Source: Symbiodinium natans (lineage: Eukaryota > Sar > Dinophyceae > Suessiales > Symbiodiniaceae). Taken from it: 64,000 bases of DNA. The translations under genes and the position numbers were made by a program. Shown here one piece after another: positions 40,655-63,839 of the stretch. The notes below the pieces were generated by a model. It searched no databases, was not told where the DNA came from, and was given only the letters and a program-made list of their open reading frames with translations. Location of the stretch: the NCBI GenBank assembly GCA_905221605.1, contig CAJNDS010000946.1:214501-278500 (forward strand), written 5' to 3'. How positions within the stretch are numbered: the stretch's first letter is position 1; every line of letters starts with the position of its first letter.

Positions 40655-43600
40655 CTTCACACATCCCAAAGTCGCGCCCAGCCTCGTATTGCGCGCCCGT
40701 GCCCAACTCGGAGGGCCTCACCTTAGACAGGGGGACACTAAAGCAAATCCTGCTTCCTCAGAGCTGGGTTTCGGTGGGTTTTGCGTGAGTTAGAGGTTTG
40801 TCGGATGTCCCCTCCTTTGGCGCTCGTAAGGTTTGGTGAGGGCCCCATCTGCACATCGAGGGAATTGGACCCCTGAGGATGAACCCCCAAGCGGTCCCCT
40901 GAATGTACTCCCAATAGGGCTTAGGGTTTGGGGTTTAGGGTTTAGGGTTTAGGGTTTGGGGTTTAGGGTTAGGGTTTAGGGTTAGGGTTTAGGGAATTCC
41001 TTTAAAAGGAGTCCCCAAGCCCAAGGGTATATATATATATACCTTAGGGGTCCAAGGTAGAGCCCCATTAGCTACCAGGCGCGGAGGCTTTTCTAAGGGC
41101 TTGGGTTTTTGTACGGGCTTAGGAGTGAAGGTTGGGTTCCCTAGGGTAGGGCCCTAGCAAAGTTTTAACTCTCGTCGTACGTAAAAAATTCGAATACTTC
41201 TGAAAGTGTAATTGCATGTGTATTTATAAACCAAGAACGTTGGAGGAGGCTATCTTACGGGTTCTTAGTTCTTAGTAGGGCATGGAAACAGATACCTCAT
41301 AGAATCCCTAAGGGCTTAGATGGGGGAACATAAATGCGCCAGATTCCCTCATTCCCTACTAGGAACCAGTAGGCTATTGCTATATGGGGCCTCACCCCAG
41401 GTGTAGGATAGCCAAGATTTGGTTTAGGGTTTATTGGGTTTACAGAGTTTAGGAGGGTGATCAGCTTGGGGTTTAGGGTGTGGCGTTTAGGGTTTATGGG
41501 TCGAGGGGTGTAGGCAAAACCCTAAACCCTAAATCCTCTAAACCCTAAAACCTCTCAATCCTAAAGCCCTAAACCCTCAACCCTCAACCACAAAACCCTA
41601 AACCCTACACCCTAAGCCCTAAACCCTATACCCTAAACCCCAAACTCCCCAAACGATCGAGCAGCTGTGATCGCCTGCTTGGCATTTGGCAGATCCCAGT
41701 TCTGCCACTTCGCCGACGCGTCCGACGCGCGAGCTGGGGTGTCCACAGCCACAAGGACACCTGGAGTTGAGGTTTTTAGGGTTTAGGGTTTCGGGTTTCG
41801 GGTTTCGGGTTTAGGGTTTCGGGTTTAGGGTTAGGTTTCGGGTTCAGTTTTGGAGCCCTGAGGGAGATCCTTGGGTTGCTTGGGGCGTTTTATGGTTTTT
41901 GGGGGCTTCTCAAAGGCTTTTAAGGACTTCGGGGCCTCAGGGCTTTCGGAGTTTTTTCGGGTTTAGGGTTTAGGGTTTAGGGTTTAGGGTTTAGGGTTTA
42001 GGGGTTAGGGGTTAGGGGTTAGGGGTTAGGGGCTAGGGGTAAGGGGTTTAGGGGTTAGGGGTCGGGGGTTGGGGTTTGGGGTTCATGCGGCCTCTGTGCT
42101 TGCGAGACTTGAGGCTTAAGGAGTCAAACTTTCTTTGGGCAGGGCACCAGGCTCAGAATGGCTATGCACTGCAGCCTAGCTGGAATGGCCCTGGTTTAGG
42201 GTTTAGGGGTTAGGGTTTGGGGATTAGGGTTTAGGGTTTAGGGTTTAGGGTTTAGGGTTTAGGGTTTAGGGTTTAGGGTTTAGGGTTTAGGGTTTAGGGT
42301 GAAGACCCCATGGAAAGTCCCGGAAAGCTCCTGCCTTTCTCCTTGGCCCACTCGCTGAAGTGCGGCATGGCAGCTCGGTTGCCTGTTCCTCTTCCCAGCC
42401 CCTAAACCCGACACCCTGACTATTTAGGGTTTAGGGTTTAGGGTTTAGGGTTCAGGGTTCAGGGTTCAGGGTTTAGGGTTTAGGGTTTAGGGGTTAGGGG
42501 TTAGGGTTTAGGGTTTAGGGTTTAGGGTTTACGAAACCGTAAACCCAAAACCCTGACTAAGCTGATGTCATGTTTGAAGGTCTCCACTGGAAGGTCTGCA
42601 GGGGGCATGCGTTTAACCACACTCAGCACTGGGAACTACGACACCCAGGGTTTAGGATTAGGGTTTGAAAGGTTTATAGGGTTTAGGATTTAGGCCTTAG
42701 CGTTTGCAAGGTTTAGGGTTATGGTTCGAGCGCCACCCTAAAGACATTGAAGTTAGACTTAAAACCTGCACTGCAGAGAGGCCTATCGTATATATATATA
42801 TATATATATCTATCTATCTATCTATCTATCCCCAAACAAGCACTAAGCATGGCGCTGCAAAAGAGCCCTAAACCGTAAGCAAGGAAGCTTGGACTCTGCG
42901 GCAGCGACGGGCTATTAGGGTTTTGCGGTCGGTGGTTTTTATGGTTAGGGGTCGTTGCTTTAAGGTCTGGATTTGGGGCTTTGGGGCGCTTTAGGTGTCG
43001 GGTTGTGTGGTTGTTTGGGGTCCTGAGGCTGTAAGGTCTTTAGGGGAAGCTGGGCTTATTCAGGGTTTGCGGTCCAGGGAAGCCCGCCCATACTTCTGCA
43101 GATACGAACTCTTTGGACCCGGAAGCCATGCTAGTAAACCCCCCTAAACCCCTAAACCCCTAACCCCTCAACCCCTAAACCCTAAACTACATCCACACCC
43201 TCCCTGAACCCTAAACCCCAAACCTTAAACCCTAAACCCTAAACCCCCATTCCCTGGGAGGCCGAGAGGTCCGATGCCAAGCCCCTCGCTGCTGCCGTCC
43301 GCGGCGTTGTTCACCGAGGGCGGCCCTTCCTGATCACTCCAGCACCCTCCGAGGGCTTAGGGTTTAGGGTTTGGGGTTTAGGGTGCAGGGTTTGGGGTTT
43401 AGGGTTTAGGGTTTAGGGTTTGGGGTTTAGGGTTTAGGGTTTAGGGTTTGGGGTTTAGGGTTTGGGGTTTAGGGTTTAGGGCTTAGGGTTTAGGGCTTAG
43501 GGTTGAGGATTTAGGGTTTAGGGTTTAGGGTTTAGGGTTTAGGGTTTAGGTTTATCTGGAATCACACTGTCGTGCTTGGCATACTTGCCCTCCAGAAACC

Positions 43601-44170
43601 CTAGCACTCGTATGACGTATTACTTCCGGACACAAGCCCTGGAACCCCTAAACCCCAGAGGCCCTAGTTCTTTCAAACAAAGACACTAACTTCCCGAAAC
43701 CTTAGAGTGTTAAGGCCCCAAGGCCTCAAATCACAGCTGATCGGGTGGGCTAAAAGAGGGTTTATAGGGTGTTTTAAAGGTTTGGTGGCTTTTTATGGTT
43801 TGCTTAGTGGTGGAATTCGGAAATTAGGCACCTGATACCCCCCTATACAAGTACTTGGAGGTTCATGGAACTTATTACCCAATTATCACTGTACTTATAG
43901 CTTATAACCCGCTCAGAAGGCCCTTAAGTGCCCTAATATGGGTATAAGTACAGTTGTAATTGGTTAATAAGTACCATGAACCTCCAGAAAAACCAGTAGG
44001 TTTTGGGCCTCAGAGCCCAGCAACCCAAATTTCCCAAAAGCCCCAACATCACTCTAAACCCTAAACCATAAACCCTAAAACCTAAACCCAACTGAACCTC
44101 AAGTGCTGGGCCCACGGCAGCACAGCCAAAGAGCGTGCGACCGACCACGTCCATCGTGTGATCCTCGGCT
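40655..44170 (-). CDS. Unassigned exon-like islands, minus strand
   Basis: Open, splice-bounded islands on the same strand as the SH3/ankyrin gene and probably its upstream exons or another gene: 40721-40655 (after TCTAAG; VRPSELGTGAQYEAGRDF), 41760-41659 (after CTCCAG; VLVAVDTPARASDASAKW and on), about 42398-42345 (after GAACAG; NRAAMPHFSEWAKEKGR), about 43131 (ATG start, MASGSKEFVSAEVW), about 43335-43260 (EGPPSVNNAADGSSEGLG), about 44165-44110 (EDHTMDVVGRTLFGCAAV). Order and joins are not established. No family recognised. Confidence 0.4.
41950..42535. repeat. TTTAGGG arrays with GGGGTTA blocks
   Basis: (TTTAGGG)n at 41960-42005 passing into GGGGTTA 7-mers (42000-42045), another near-perfect array at 42225-42298, and TTCAGGG/TTTAGGG at 42424-42530. 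Confidence 0.9.
42789..42830. repeat. (AT)n(ATCT)n microsatellite
   Basis: About ten TA units followed by about six ATCT units. Confidence 0.9.
43356..43553. repeat. TTTAGGG/TTTGGGG alternating array
   Basis: Units alternate irregularly between TTTAGGG, TTTGGGG and CTTAGGG rather than forming pure blocks. Confidence 0.9.
43856..43986. mobile_element. Element with ~45-bp terminal inverted repeats
   Basis: Left TGGAGGTTCATGGAACTTAT then CACTGTACTTATAG; right is the complement (CTATAAG-like GGTATAAGTACAG, then AAGTACCATGAACCTCCA). 131 bp, AT-rich inside, non-coding. Related in its end GGTTCATGG to the element at 54913. Confidence 0.85.
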
Positions 44171-44179
44171 TCGCCGACG

Positions 44180-44480
44180 GGAGGGAAGGGTTTAGGGTTT
44201 AGGGCTTAGGGCTTAGTGTTTGGGGTTTAGGCTTAGGGTTTGGGGTTTAGGGCTTCGGGTTTAGGGTTTAGGGTTTGGGGTTTTGGGCTTAGGGCTTAGG
44301 GCTTAGGGCTTCGGTTTAGGGGGTTCGGGGTTTAGGGTTTAGGGCAGTTTAGGGTTTAGGGTTTAGGGCTTAGGGCTTAGGGCTTAGGGCTTCGGGCTTA
44401 GGGCTTAGGGCTTAGGGCTTAGGGCTTACGTTTCGGGGTGTAGTGTTTAGGGCTCAGGGACTTAGGGCCGTTTCGGGTTG
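44180..44480. repeat. CTTAGGG-rich array
   Basis: TTTAGGG with repeated short runs of CTTAGGG (44190, 44285, 44365-44430), a G-strand variant homogenised in small blocks. Confidence 0.9.
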
Positions 44481-44705
44481 AGGGTCGGGGTTTGGGTTTA
44501 GGGCCCGAGGTTGCCTGGGCCTCTAAGCCTCAACTGCTTCTACACCCAAATCCGAATCCCCAACATCACAAGACACTGAGTACTCTGAACCCTCAACCAC
44601 GAACCCGAGACCTAAAACCCTAAACCCGAAACCCTAAACCCGGAACCCTAAACCCTAAACCCTAAACCCTAAAACCCCCCAAAACCCTAAGAAATGAGGG
44701 CCCCG

Positions 44706-56659
<11,954 letters not shown>

Positions 56660-57017
56660 CTTGGAGAAGAGACTTGGGGAGGGGGTTTAGGGTTTTAGGG
56701 TTTAGGGTTTAGGGTTCAGGTTTAGGGTTTGGGGTTTAGGGGAAGATTGGGGTGTGGGGATTGGGGCTTGGGGTCTGGGGTTCAAAAGTGTGCATAGGAG
56801 ACCCACAAGTGTCTTATCTGCAACGCTTAGGGAAGCCGCCGTTTTTCTTCGTCCCTCGAGAGCATCTCATTCGCTGGTGCGAGGCCCATAATTTGTCCAG
56901 CGGCCTCCAAACACCTAGCGAGCTCGAAGTGAAGTTGCCTTCGGCAATTTGGGCCCATCATTTGTCCAGGAACCCTCATGCAGTCCAATCCAGGAAAGTG
57001 ACCGAACTCCCCAAAGT

Positions 57018-58361
57018 TCACTTGCTCATCTGCTTGACCTTGGCCGCAAAGACCTTGCCCTGCCTCTTGGCGATGCTCATCTCCATTGCACTGGGCTGGC
57101 GGCTTCCATCCGCTCCGGCGTAGGTGCTTGCACCCCAGGGTGAGCCACCGTGGATCTCAGTCATGTCGAATTGACCATCCCCTCCGGCCTGATAGCCCAG
57201 AGGCACGTAAATCATGCCATGGTGGACCATGTTCGTCAGGGTGGTCATGTGCGTCGACTCCTGCCCACCGTTCAGGGTGCCAGTGCTCACGAAGCTGGCA
57301 GCCAGCTTCCCGGCCAGCGCGCCCGACTGCCACAGGGCCCCCGTGCTGTCGAAGAAGGACTTCATCTGCGCGGACGCGCTGCCGAAGCGCGTCGGCAGCC
57401 CGAACATGATCCCGTCGTACTCCGCGAGCTTCGACACGGCCGCGTAGTCCATCACAGGGTCCTCGGGTTTCGGGGGCGCCCCCATCTTCTCGAGGACCTC
57501 CGGGCCCAGGAGCTCGGGAGCCTGGAAGAGGTCCACTGTGACTCCCTCCTCGCGCATGGACGCAGCAATCTCGTCGGCGAGCTTCTTCACGTGCCCGTAG
57601 AGGCTGTAGTACACGATGCAGACCTTCAGCTCGCGCTCAGCGGGCGTCGAGGTCGACTGGGCCACCGTGGCTCCAAAGACTTGGCCCTGCTTCTTGGCAA
57701 TCGCCAGCTCCTTGGCGCTGGGCTGGCGGCTACCATCTGCCCCAGCCAGGGTGCTGGCTCCCCACGGAGAGCCCCCATGAATCTCGCTGAGGTCGAACTG
57801 GCCTTCGCCTCCGGCCTGATACCCCAAGGGCACGTAGGCCATGCCGTGATGCACCAGCTGCGTGACGGCAGTGAAGTGGGTGGTCTCCTGTCCGCCCTGC
57901 TGCGTGCCGGTGCTCACGAAGGTGGCAGCCAGCTTGCCGGCCAAAGCCCCAGATGCCCACAGCTGCCCGGTGCTGTCGAAGAAGGTCTTCATCTGCCCGG
58001 CCATCATGCCGAAACGTGTGGGCATTCCGAACATGAAGCCGTCGTAGTTTGGCAGCTCCTTGAGGAAGTCGTAGTCAAGCAGCATGACGTCATCCGGCTT
58101 CTCAGGGGCCGACATCGCCTTCAGCACCTCCGCAGGAAGTGTTTCGGGGACCTGAAAGAGGTCCACGTTCACGCCCGCCGCTTCCAGACCTGCCTTGATC
58201 TCATCGGCGAGCGCCTTGATGTGGCCATAAGTGGAGTAGTAGACGATGGCCACGCTGGGGCTCGCAGCCTTCTTCTGGGGCGTGAGCCCCTTGGCGGGAG
58301 GGCCCGCGGGCGATGGCGCGGCCATGGCGCCGGAGGATGTCTTGGAAGCGCCGCCACCCAT
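57018..58361 (-). CDS. Tandem WrbA-like NAD(P)H:quinone oxidoreductase
   Basis: 447 residues, intronless, GC-rich. Two flavodoxin-fold WrbA-type domains in one chain: about 36-225 (YYSTYGHIKALADEI, GMPTRFGMM, STGTQQGGQETTH, SPWGAST) and about 247-445 (YYSLYGHVKKLADEI, GLPTRFGSA, STGTLNGGQESTH, SPWGAST). The T/S-Y-G-H loop and PTRFG are FMN-binding features of WrbA, which reduces quinones by two electrons. The N-terminus MGGGASKTSS fits the N-myristoylation pattern (Gly2, Ser6), suggesting membrane attachment, followed by a Pro/Ala linker. The pyrimidine-AG CATTTTTGCCTTTCCAG (AG at 58420-58421) lies 58 nt upstream. The 3' flank holds a short tandem duplication (CCCAT-ATTTGTCCAG at about 56888 and 56956). 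Confidence 0.93.
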   Translation of the reverse strand: MGGGASKTSSGAMAAPSPAGPPAKGLTPQKKAASPSVAIVYYSTYGHIKALADEIKAGLEAAGVNVDLFQVPETLPAEVLKAMSAPEKPDDVMLLDYDFLKELPNYDGFMFGMPTRFGMMAGQMKTFFDSTGQLWASGALAGKLAATFVSTGTQQGGQETTHFTAVTQLVHHGMAYVPLGYQAGGEGQFDLSEIHGGSPWGASTLAGADGSRQPSAKELAIAKKQGQVFGATVAQSTSTPAERELKVCIVYYSLYGHVKKLADEIAASMREEGVTVDLFQAPELLGPEVLEKMGAPPKPEDPVMDYAAVSKLAEYDGIMFGLPTRFGSASAQMKSFFDSTGALWQSGALAGKLAASFVSTGTLNGGQESTHMTTLTNMVHHGMIYVPLGYQAGGDGQFDMTEIHGGSPWGASTYAGADGSRQPSAMEMSIAKRQGKVFAAKVKQMSK

Positions 58362-58419
58362 GATGCCAAGGCAAGGACAGGCAAAGGAGATGTGTGTTGG
58401 GGGAAAGGTTCAGCACACG

Positions 58420-58421
58420 CT
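58420..58421 (-). other. Candidate spliced-leader acceptor, WrbA-like gene
   Basis: GAGCCATTTTTGCCTTTCC followed by AG, 58 nt before the ATG. Inferred. Confidence 0.5.
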
Positions 58422-58649
58422 GGAAAGGCAAAAATGGCTCCGGAGGACGCAGAATCGCAAAGAACTTGAATATTTACAGAACACGGACTGCGAGATACTG
58501 CGAGCGGCGCACCCTCCATTACTAGAACACACAACCATCGAATGCCATCGATGTGGAGAAAAACACCGCATCGACGCCCCGCACGAGCTGCAATCCCAAG
58601 CACAAACTTGGTGCCGACTTAACTCGAGAACATGGAGGGCTTACTGCAT

Positions 58650-59740
58650 ACCCTAAACTAAACCCTAAACCCTAAACCCTAAACGCTACGCCGCCGCGTC
58701 CCGCCGCGCCTGTATGTCAGGGCCAGAAGGGAAAGTAACAAAAATACCGAGAATTTCCACACGAAATCCCTTTACTGAGCTTAAGAAGTGTACATTTTCC
58801 AGGACGTTGTTTTTTGAAAAAACGCGTCTCAGATGAGACCCTTCCACGTAACCGTCCGAAGGGAATATGCGGGTTCAGGCTGAGGAAGGAGGGCCGAAAA
58901 CCCGAAAACCCCAAACCGGAAAAACCCCAAAGCCAAGAGCCGAAACCGCAAACCCTAAACCCTAAAGCCTAAACCCTAAACCCTTAAACCTTAAACCCTC
59001 CCCCCCCCCCTTACAAAAAAATACACGAGAAGGAAAACCTGTTGTTTGTTGTTGTTAGGGGGGGGGGTCACCCCTACAGTACACCCTCGGGTTTGTAGCT
59101 TCATCGTACGGACAGAGGCTTTTGAGGAAACTGTGTGGCGATCCACGGGACTAAAGGAGGGACCACCATCCGCACACACTGCCACACTTCCAGCAGCAAC
59201 GTCGCACCACATGTGGAAAAAAGGAGTGCTCCGCCAGCCAGAGCTCACATTTCTTGTCAGTCCACAAGTCACCACCATCCGCCTTGCTTGCTCGCTCGGG
59301 CCTCGTCGGCTTTCCAGCGGACGCATCCGGTCTCAGTTTGAGAGGAAGCTTCCGACGGATGTGCTCACGGTTGACTTCTCGGCCTTCTGTTCGGTACTGA
59401 GGTGCAGCCGCAGGACGAACACGACAAGCGCCAGGTCGCTTCAGAGCAGTGCGTGGTCGAACAAAGTGCGAGGACCGAAGGCGAGGCATGGCTGAGGTAG
59501 TGGGTATTACGGGTCCAACACCACGGATCAGAACATGACGTTCTTAAGCCCCTCCCCCCACCCCACCCCCCCACCCCATTCGAGGCATGGCTGGGAGTGT
59601 GCAGCACGCAACCGCTTCGGAGGTATATATTGGGAATTTCGGGCCGAACAGCACGAATCATGTGCGCTTGCCAGTGCAGCAAGACCATGTAAACTGCGGC
59701 GCAACGTGGCGTCGGAGGGCTAAACCCTAAACCCTAAACC
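58650..59740. other. Intergenic DNA with minor repeats
   Basis: Short CCCTAAA runs at 58660-58684, 58950-59000 and 59720-59745. 59040-59700 is unique; a partial duplication ('GAGGCATGGCTG-G-GT' with 'GGGCCGAACA-CACG-ATCA') occurs at 59483 and 59581. Open frames of up to 149 codons on both strands have no recognisable content. Confidence 0.5.
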
Positions 59741-59759
59741 CTAAGCCGGCTTCAAAGCC

Positions 59760-59868
59760 CAACTCTTTCCTGGCCCCAATGTTGCGAGGCCGCTGCCGTG
59801 AGCTTTGACTTCTTCACCTTCAGCCCCTGGCCGAGGGCCTCCGCTGCAGAGTCGCTTGCTTTGGGGGA
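59760..59868 (-). other. Exon-like island, minus strand
   Basis: The minus strand reads KASDSAAEALGQGLKVKKSK and on to a stop near 59750. Hydrophilic and GC3-rich, flanked by CCCTAAA runs on both sides. Possibly a last exon; gene unknown. Confidence 0.4.
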
Positions 59869-60014
59869 ACCCTCAACCCTAAACCCTACACCCTAAACCC
59901 TAAACCCGGCTCTGCTGTTCGGGGTTCAGGGCTTGGGGTTTGGAGTTTAGGGTTGAGAGGGCTTCGTGATCAAGCTAGGGTACAGGCACCCTGAGAACCT
60001 CCCAAGAATCAGCG

Positions 60015-60142
60015 GAGGTCCTTAGGATTCAGGGTTTAGGGTTTAGGGTTTAGGGTTTAGGGTTTGGGGTTTAGGGTTTAGGGTTTAGGGTTTAGGGTTT
60101 AGGGTTTAGGGTTTAGGGTTTAGGATTTAGGGTTCAGTGCTG
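60015..60142. repeat. TTTAGGG array
   Basis: About 17 units with one TTTGGGG. Confidence 0.95.
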
Positions 60143-60504
60143 AGGGGCTTTAGAGCTTACGGCCCCGTACAGGATTCTTGAGGAACCCACACACCAGAAC
60201 CCCAAGCCCCGAACAACAGTTCAGACAGAGTGTTTTGAGTGGACGAAAACCTGAACCCCAAAAGCTACAGGTTTACCCGAAACCTTAGGGGAGGGGAGGG
60301 AGGGAGGGAGAATGGCTAGCAGCGTTATTATTGCTGCAGCCGCCCGCACTCTTCCCCCCCCACATCTCGGGGCGGCTCCGCAGGCGTCATCGCCGCCCTC
60401 CGCGGAGAGTTCAAGAGGGGGTTTAGTCATAGTGCAGACACGAGCACAGGACACCAAGAACCCACCGAACCAACCCCCGTATCGAGCCGAGCCAAGAAGG
60501 GGGG

Positions 60505-60660
60505 GTTGCGGAACGCACAGACAGGAGGGGGGAGGGGGCGAGGGAAGGAAGGAGGGGGGGGGAAGAGGGGGGGCGGGGGGAAGGGAAGGGGGAGGGGGAG
60601 GGAGGGGGGGAAGGAGGGGGGAGGGGAGGGGGGGGGAAGGGGAAGGGAAGAGAGAAGAAC
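60505..60660. repeat. Purine (G/A) strand-asymmetric tract
   Basis: About 150 bp of GGGGAGG/GGAAGG-type DNA on the plus strand. Capable of G-quadruplex or triplex formation. The long open frames here (221-226 codons) are low-complexity. Confidence 0.9.
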
Positions 60661-60664
60661 TGAA

Positions 60665-63600
60665 TGCAGAGGCTCTTTTTTAGGACAGGCACGGTGGAGG
60701 ACTGTCCGTCGCCAGTCAGCTGCGGTAGCAGGGGCCCAGTCCTCCAGCGCACACAAGAGCTGGTCTAGCGAGGCCGAACCCACCAAGCCAAGGTGGCGGA
60801 GAAGCCAACGCCGGACACGCCGCAGGGGAAGACGGACAAGACCTGCAGAATCAGCGCCTGCCCCAGGCAGGCAGGCTTGCGCAGACGCATACATGTGTTG
60901 CGACAAAGCAGACCTTGCTGGAAGGGGAGGCTGTTGTGCCGGGAGCGCCTGGACAGAGTCGCACAGTGAGGAGGCAGTCTGGACACAGTTGCAACAGGTC
61001 CGCACCATTGGCCAGGTACGCCGGGCGCGCACCGTGGTTCCACCGACACTCGCCACGGAAATGGATCTGCGTATGGCAAGAGGGGCACACAATGCCCGTG
61101 ACCTTGCGGCACCATGGGCAAGGCTTGGGCAGGGCAGGGGCAGGGGGCAGAATCAAACCTCTACACTCCCAACACAGACCCACTAGAAGGACTTGTGGCA
61201 CAAGTGGGCAGGAGCAACGGTGGGCCAGAGCCGAAGTGACGGAACCCCACGGTGGGAGCGCTGGACCCCAGCTGGGCTGGCCATCAGCAGGAGAGGCACA
61301 CCAGCACGGTGCAAGGCTCCCACTAATGTGGAGTTGCGGCTGCGACCACAAGCAAAAGTGGTACGGGCGAAGGGCAAGGCCTCAGCGGAGGAGAGCCACA
61401 CAGTGACGGGTTCGGGGGGGCTGCTCATGAGCAGGGGGGGAGTGAGGCCAAGGCCAGCCGGGTCCACACATCTACACGCTGCAAGTATTCAGCCCGGATG
61501 AACCGGAGTCCCAGGGCTAAACGCTGGCTGAGCAATATGGCCGGCAAAACCCGCTTGCGGTGGGCGGACAAGCGGGAGAGCTCTGACTGGAGTTGCGCAT
61601 GTTGCCGAAAAGAGTCGAGTAGGATTCCATGTCTTGTTCCTCCAAGTCCGCCAGCTCCTGGGAAGATAGTTTGCAAATGGAGAACGCGGTAGGGTGCAAC
61701 GGTAGGCTAAGTCAGAACCAACTTCCCGGGCGGCAGAGGCTGCACTGCTCCCATTAACATCCGCAGACAGGACCGCTTCCCTGGCCGGGATGGACACGAG
61801 CCAGCGCCAGCCAGAAAGGATGGGCCACCGCTGTAGCGCTTGGGCAGGCAGGGGAGGAGGAGGTGCACCGGAGTCACGCCAGGCATCAGCCACGGCTAGC
61901 AGTTGGGGAGGTGGAACGACACTCGCGAACTCAGCTTCACCTGCGTCCCGGAGACGGTCTACCAGGGGGGCCATGGCCGGACAGGACATAACCACATGCC
62001 GCGGTGTACCTGGTGCAGTGGCACAAAGTGGACAGAGCCTGGGAGTGGGCAGAGTACGTAGCGTCGGAATGGAGCCGCTCAGTCCAAGAACCCGCTGTGG
62101 CCCGATGGAGCCGGTAGACCATCGCAGACAGGTCCAGAGGGAGCGAGTCCGATGGGTGTCAGACACCAAGCAACCCAAGGGCTGGGGAAGGAGCACAGCA
62201 AGTCTAAGTACAGAGAGGGGTCAAGGGACGGGCAGAAAACATGCTTCGCCACACGGGGCAGGAGCCCCTGAACTGCGCATTGGCTCCACGCGGCCGTGCT
62301 CTGCCTGCGGAGTAGGGAGCGCACATGCGCACGGATGGGACCAGTGACCATGCGCGAGTCAACCGAGCACCAGGCCAGCGGGCCCCCACTGGGAAGGAAT
62401 ACATCCGCGGGAGGAGGCAGGCGGCGCCCTGCCGAACACCCAGCGTCCTGAGGCTCATTTCCGGACACGAACAGGACTGGTGACTACGAACGTCGACCCC
62501 AACAACCCCCGAGCGGAGGAAGGCTATTTTTGAGAACGAGCGCTGCTTGTCGCGAAGGGGAAGAGTGACATCCCACATAGAGGGGAACTGCTCCTGGTGT
62601 AGACGCCACGAAGGTTTGGGGGAGGCAGGGGACCATGCCTTATCAAGCTCGAGGAGGATGTGGCGGAGTTGAGTGACAAGGGTGAGGCAGGAGGAGGATA
62701 GAATATGGGCGGGCATCGACTTGACTGCAGCACGTAACGAGGAGAAAAGCGCACTCCGGTCAAAAACTAACAAGTGCCATTGCCATGCCACCACAGCCTG
62801 TGGATGCCGATCTGAAACGAATTTGCGTAGTGCTGCAGCGCGCAGCATCTGCACCATTTGAACCAAGATCAAAATCACTTCCACTGCAAGAGATGATCCA
62901 GCGAGTGTTGTAAGAGCAGCCGCACTATCATTTGGCGCACTATACAATGCGCTCGACAATCCCGTGGCAAGAGCGAGTCCACGAATATCAGTTGGCAGTA
63001 CCAATGAAGCAGCAGCCTGTAGCACAGCGTCCAATCCTTCAGCAACGGTGACATCACTGGAATGCACCCTGTTGCAGGTCACAACCCAAGCTGGTTGGTC
63101 TTCCACAACTAACAGCACTGTTGCCCAAAGTTCGTCGACGACTCCGTCGTTTGTTCTCGGCTGATTGACTTCTCGCCAGGACACTCGAAATGGGTGTGGC
63201 TGTTCCAGCGGGGACGGTAGCCGCGTAGTTATTTCCTGCTCCTTTGCGCATCACGTAATCTAAAATACTGATTTCTAGCGTTCCAGGAAAGGCCTCGATG
63301 AACTTCCGGATTCGCGGTAGGCTGGCGGATAGCGGTTGTGCCAAATTCTCCGGAGAGTAAGAAACAGGTAAATCCCCAAATAGCGGTTCTACGACCGTTG
63401 ATGGGTGCAGCGAGGCCTCAAAGCCCAGCTGGTAGCAGTCAACTTCGCTTTTACCTGCTCCGGCAGCCACCACGGATCGCTCCAGGGTTGTTGCCAACGA
63501 TCGGGACGCCTCCAAGGCCGGCAACTGTGAAAACCGTAGTAGTTCCTGCCCTTTCGTTCTCCAATTCACGCTGTTGTTGTTGGAGTTGGGCCAAAGCTTC

Positions 63601-63798
63601 GACCGTCAATCCAGTCGTCTTTGTAGCCGGTTCAACTTTCGCCTTAGCGATGGAGCTTTCCGCCTTGATGCAGTCCAAAGCCTTCTGGATTGCGTCGGCG
63701 GGTTTCGCCTCATCCCCTATTTGACTTGCCGAGTGCTCGGGCAGCACGCTATTGTCGTCGGCCGGTTGGCCGTCAACGCCACCGTCCGCAGCAGCCAT
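60665..63798 (-). pseudogene. Degenerate retroelement-like coding region
   Basis: Long open frames succeed each other on the minus strand with frame changes: 63798-63451 (begins MAAADGGVDGQPADD; helical Gln-rich LAQLQQQQRELENE), 63569-63054, 63184-62204, 62196-61489, 61351-60851 (Cys-rich, CPWC, VCPSC, CPDC) and about 60850-60665 (RRWLLRHLGLVGSASLDQL). The 62196-61489 frame carries a CX2CX8HX4C zinc knuckle, which in my memory is common near the C-terminus of non-LTR retrotransposon ORF2. No reverse transcriptase YxDD motif was found, so the element type is uncertain. Intron splicing could explain some frame changes instead of decay. GC-rich, not telomere-repeat-rich, unlike most of the window. 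Confidence 0.4.
61981..62034 (-). other. Zinc-knuckle motif CX2CX8HX4C
   Basis: CPLCATAPGTPRHVVMSC, ending at Cys with the following Pro. This is the only nucleic-acid-binding signature I can point to in the 60.7-63.8 kb region. Confidence 0.6.
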
Positions 63799-63839
63799 TG
63801 ATCTAGATTAGCACATGGAATTTCCATGTCTTGAGCCAA

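Noticed and set aside
60427-61186. Pro/Ser-rich and Gly/Arg-rich open frames of more than 220 codons
   Set aside because: They are generated by the purine-rich tract at 60505-60660.
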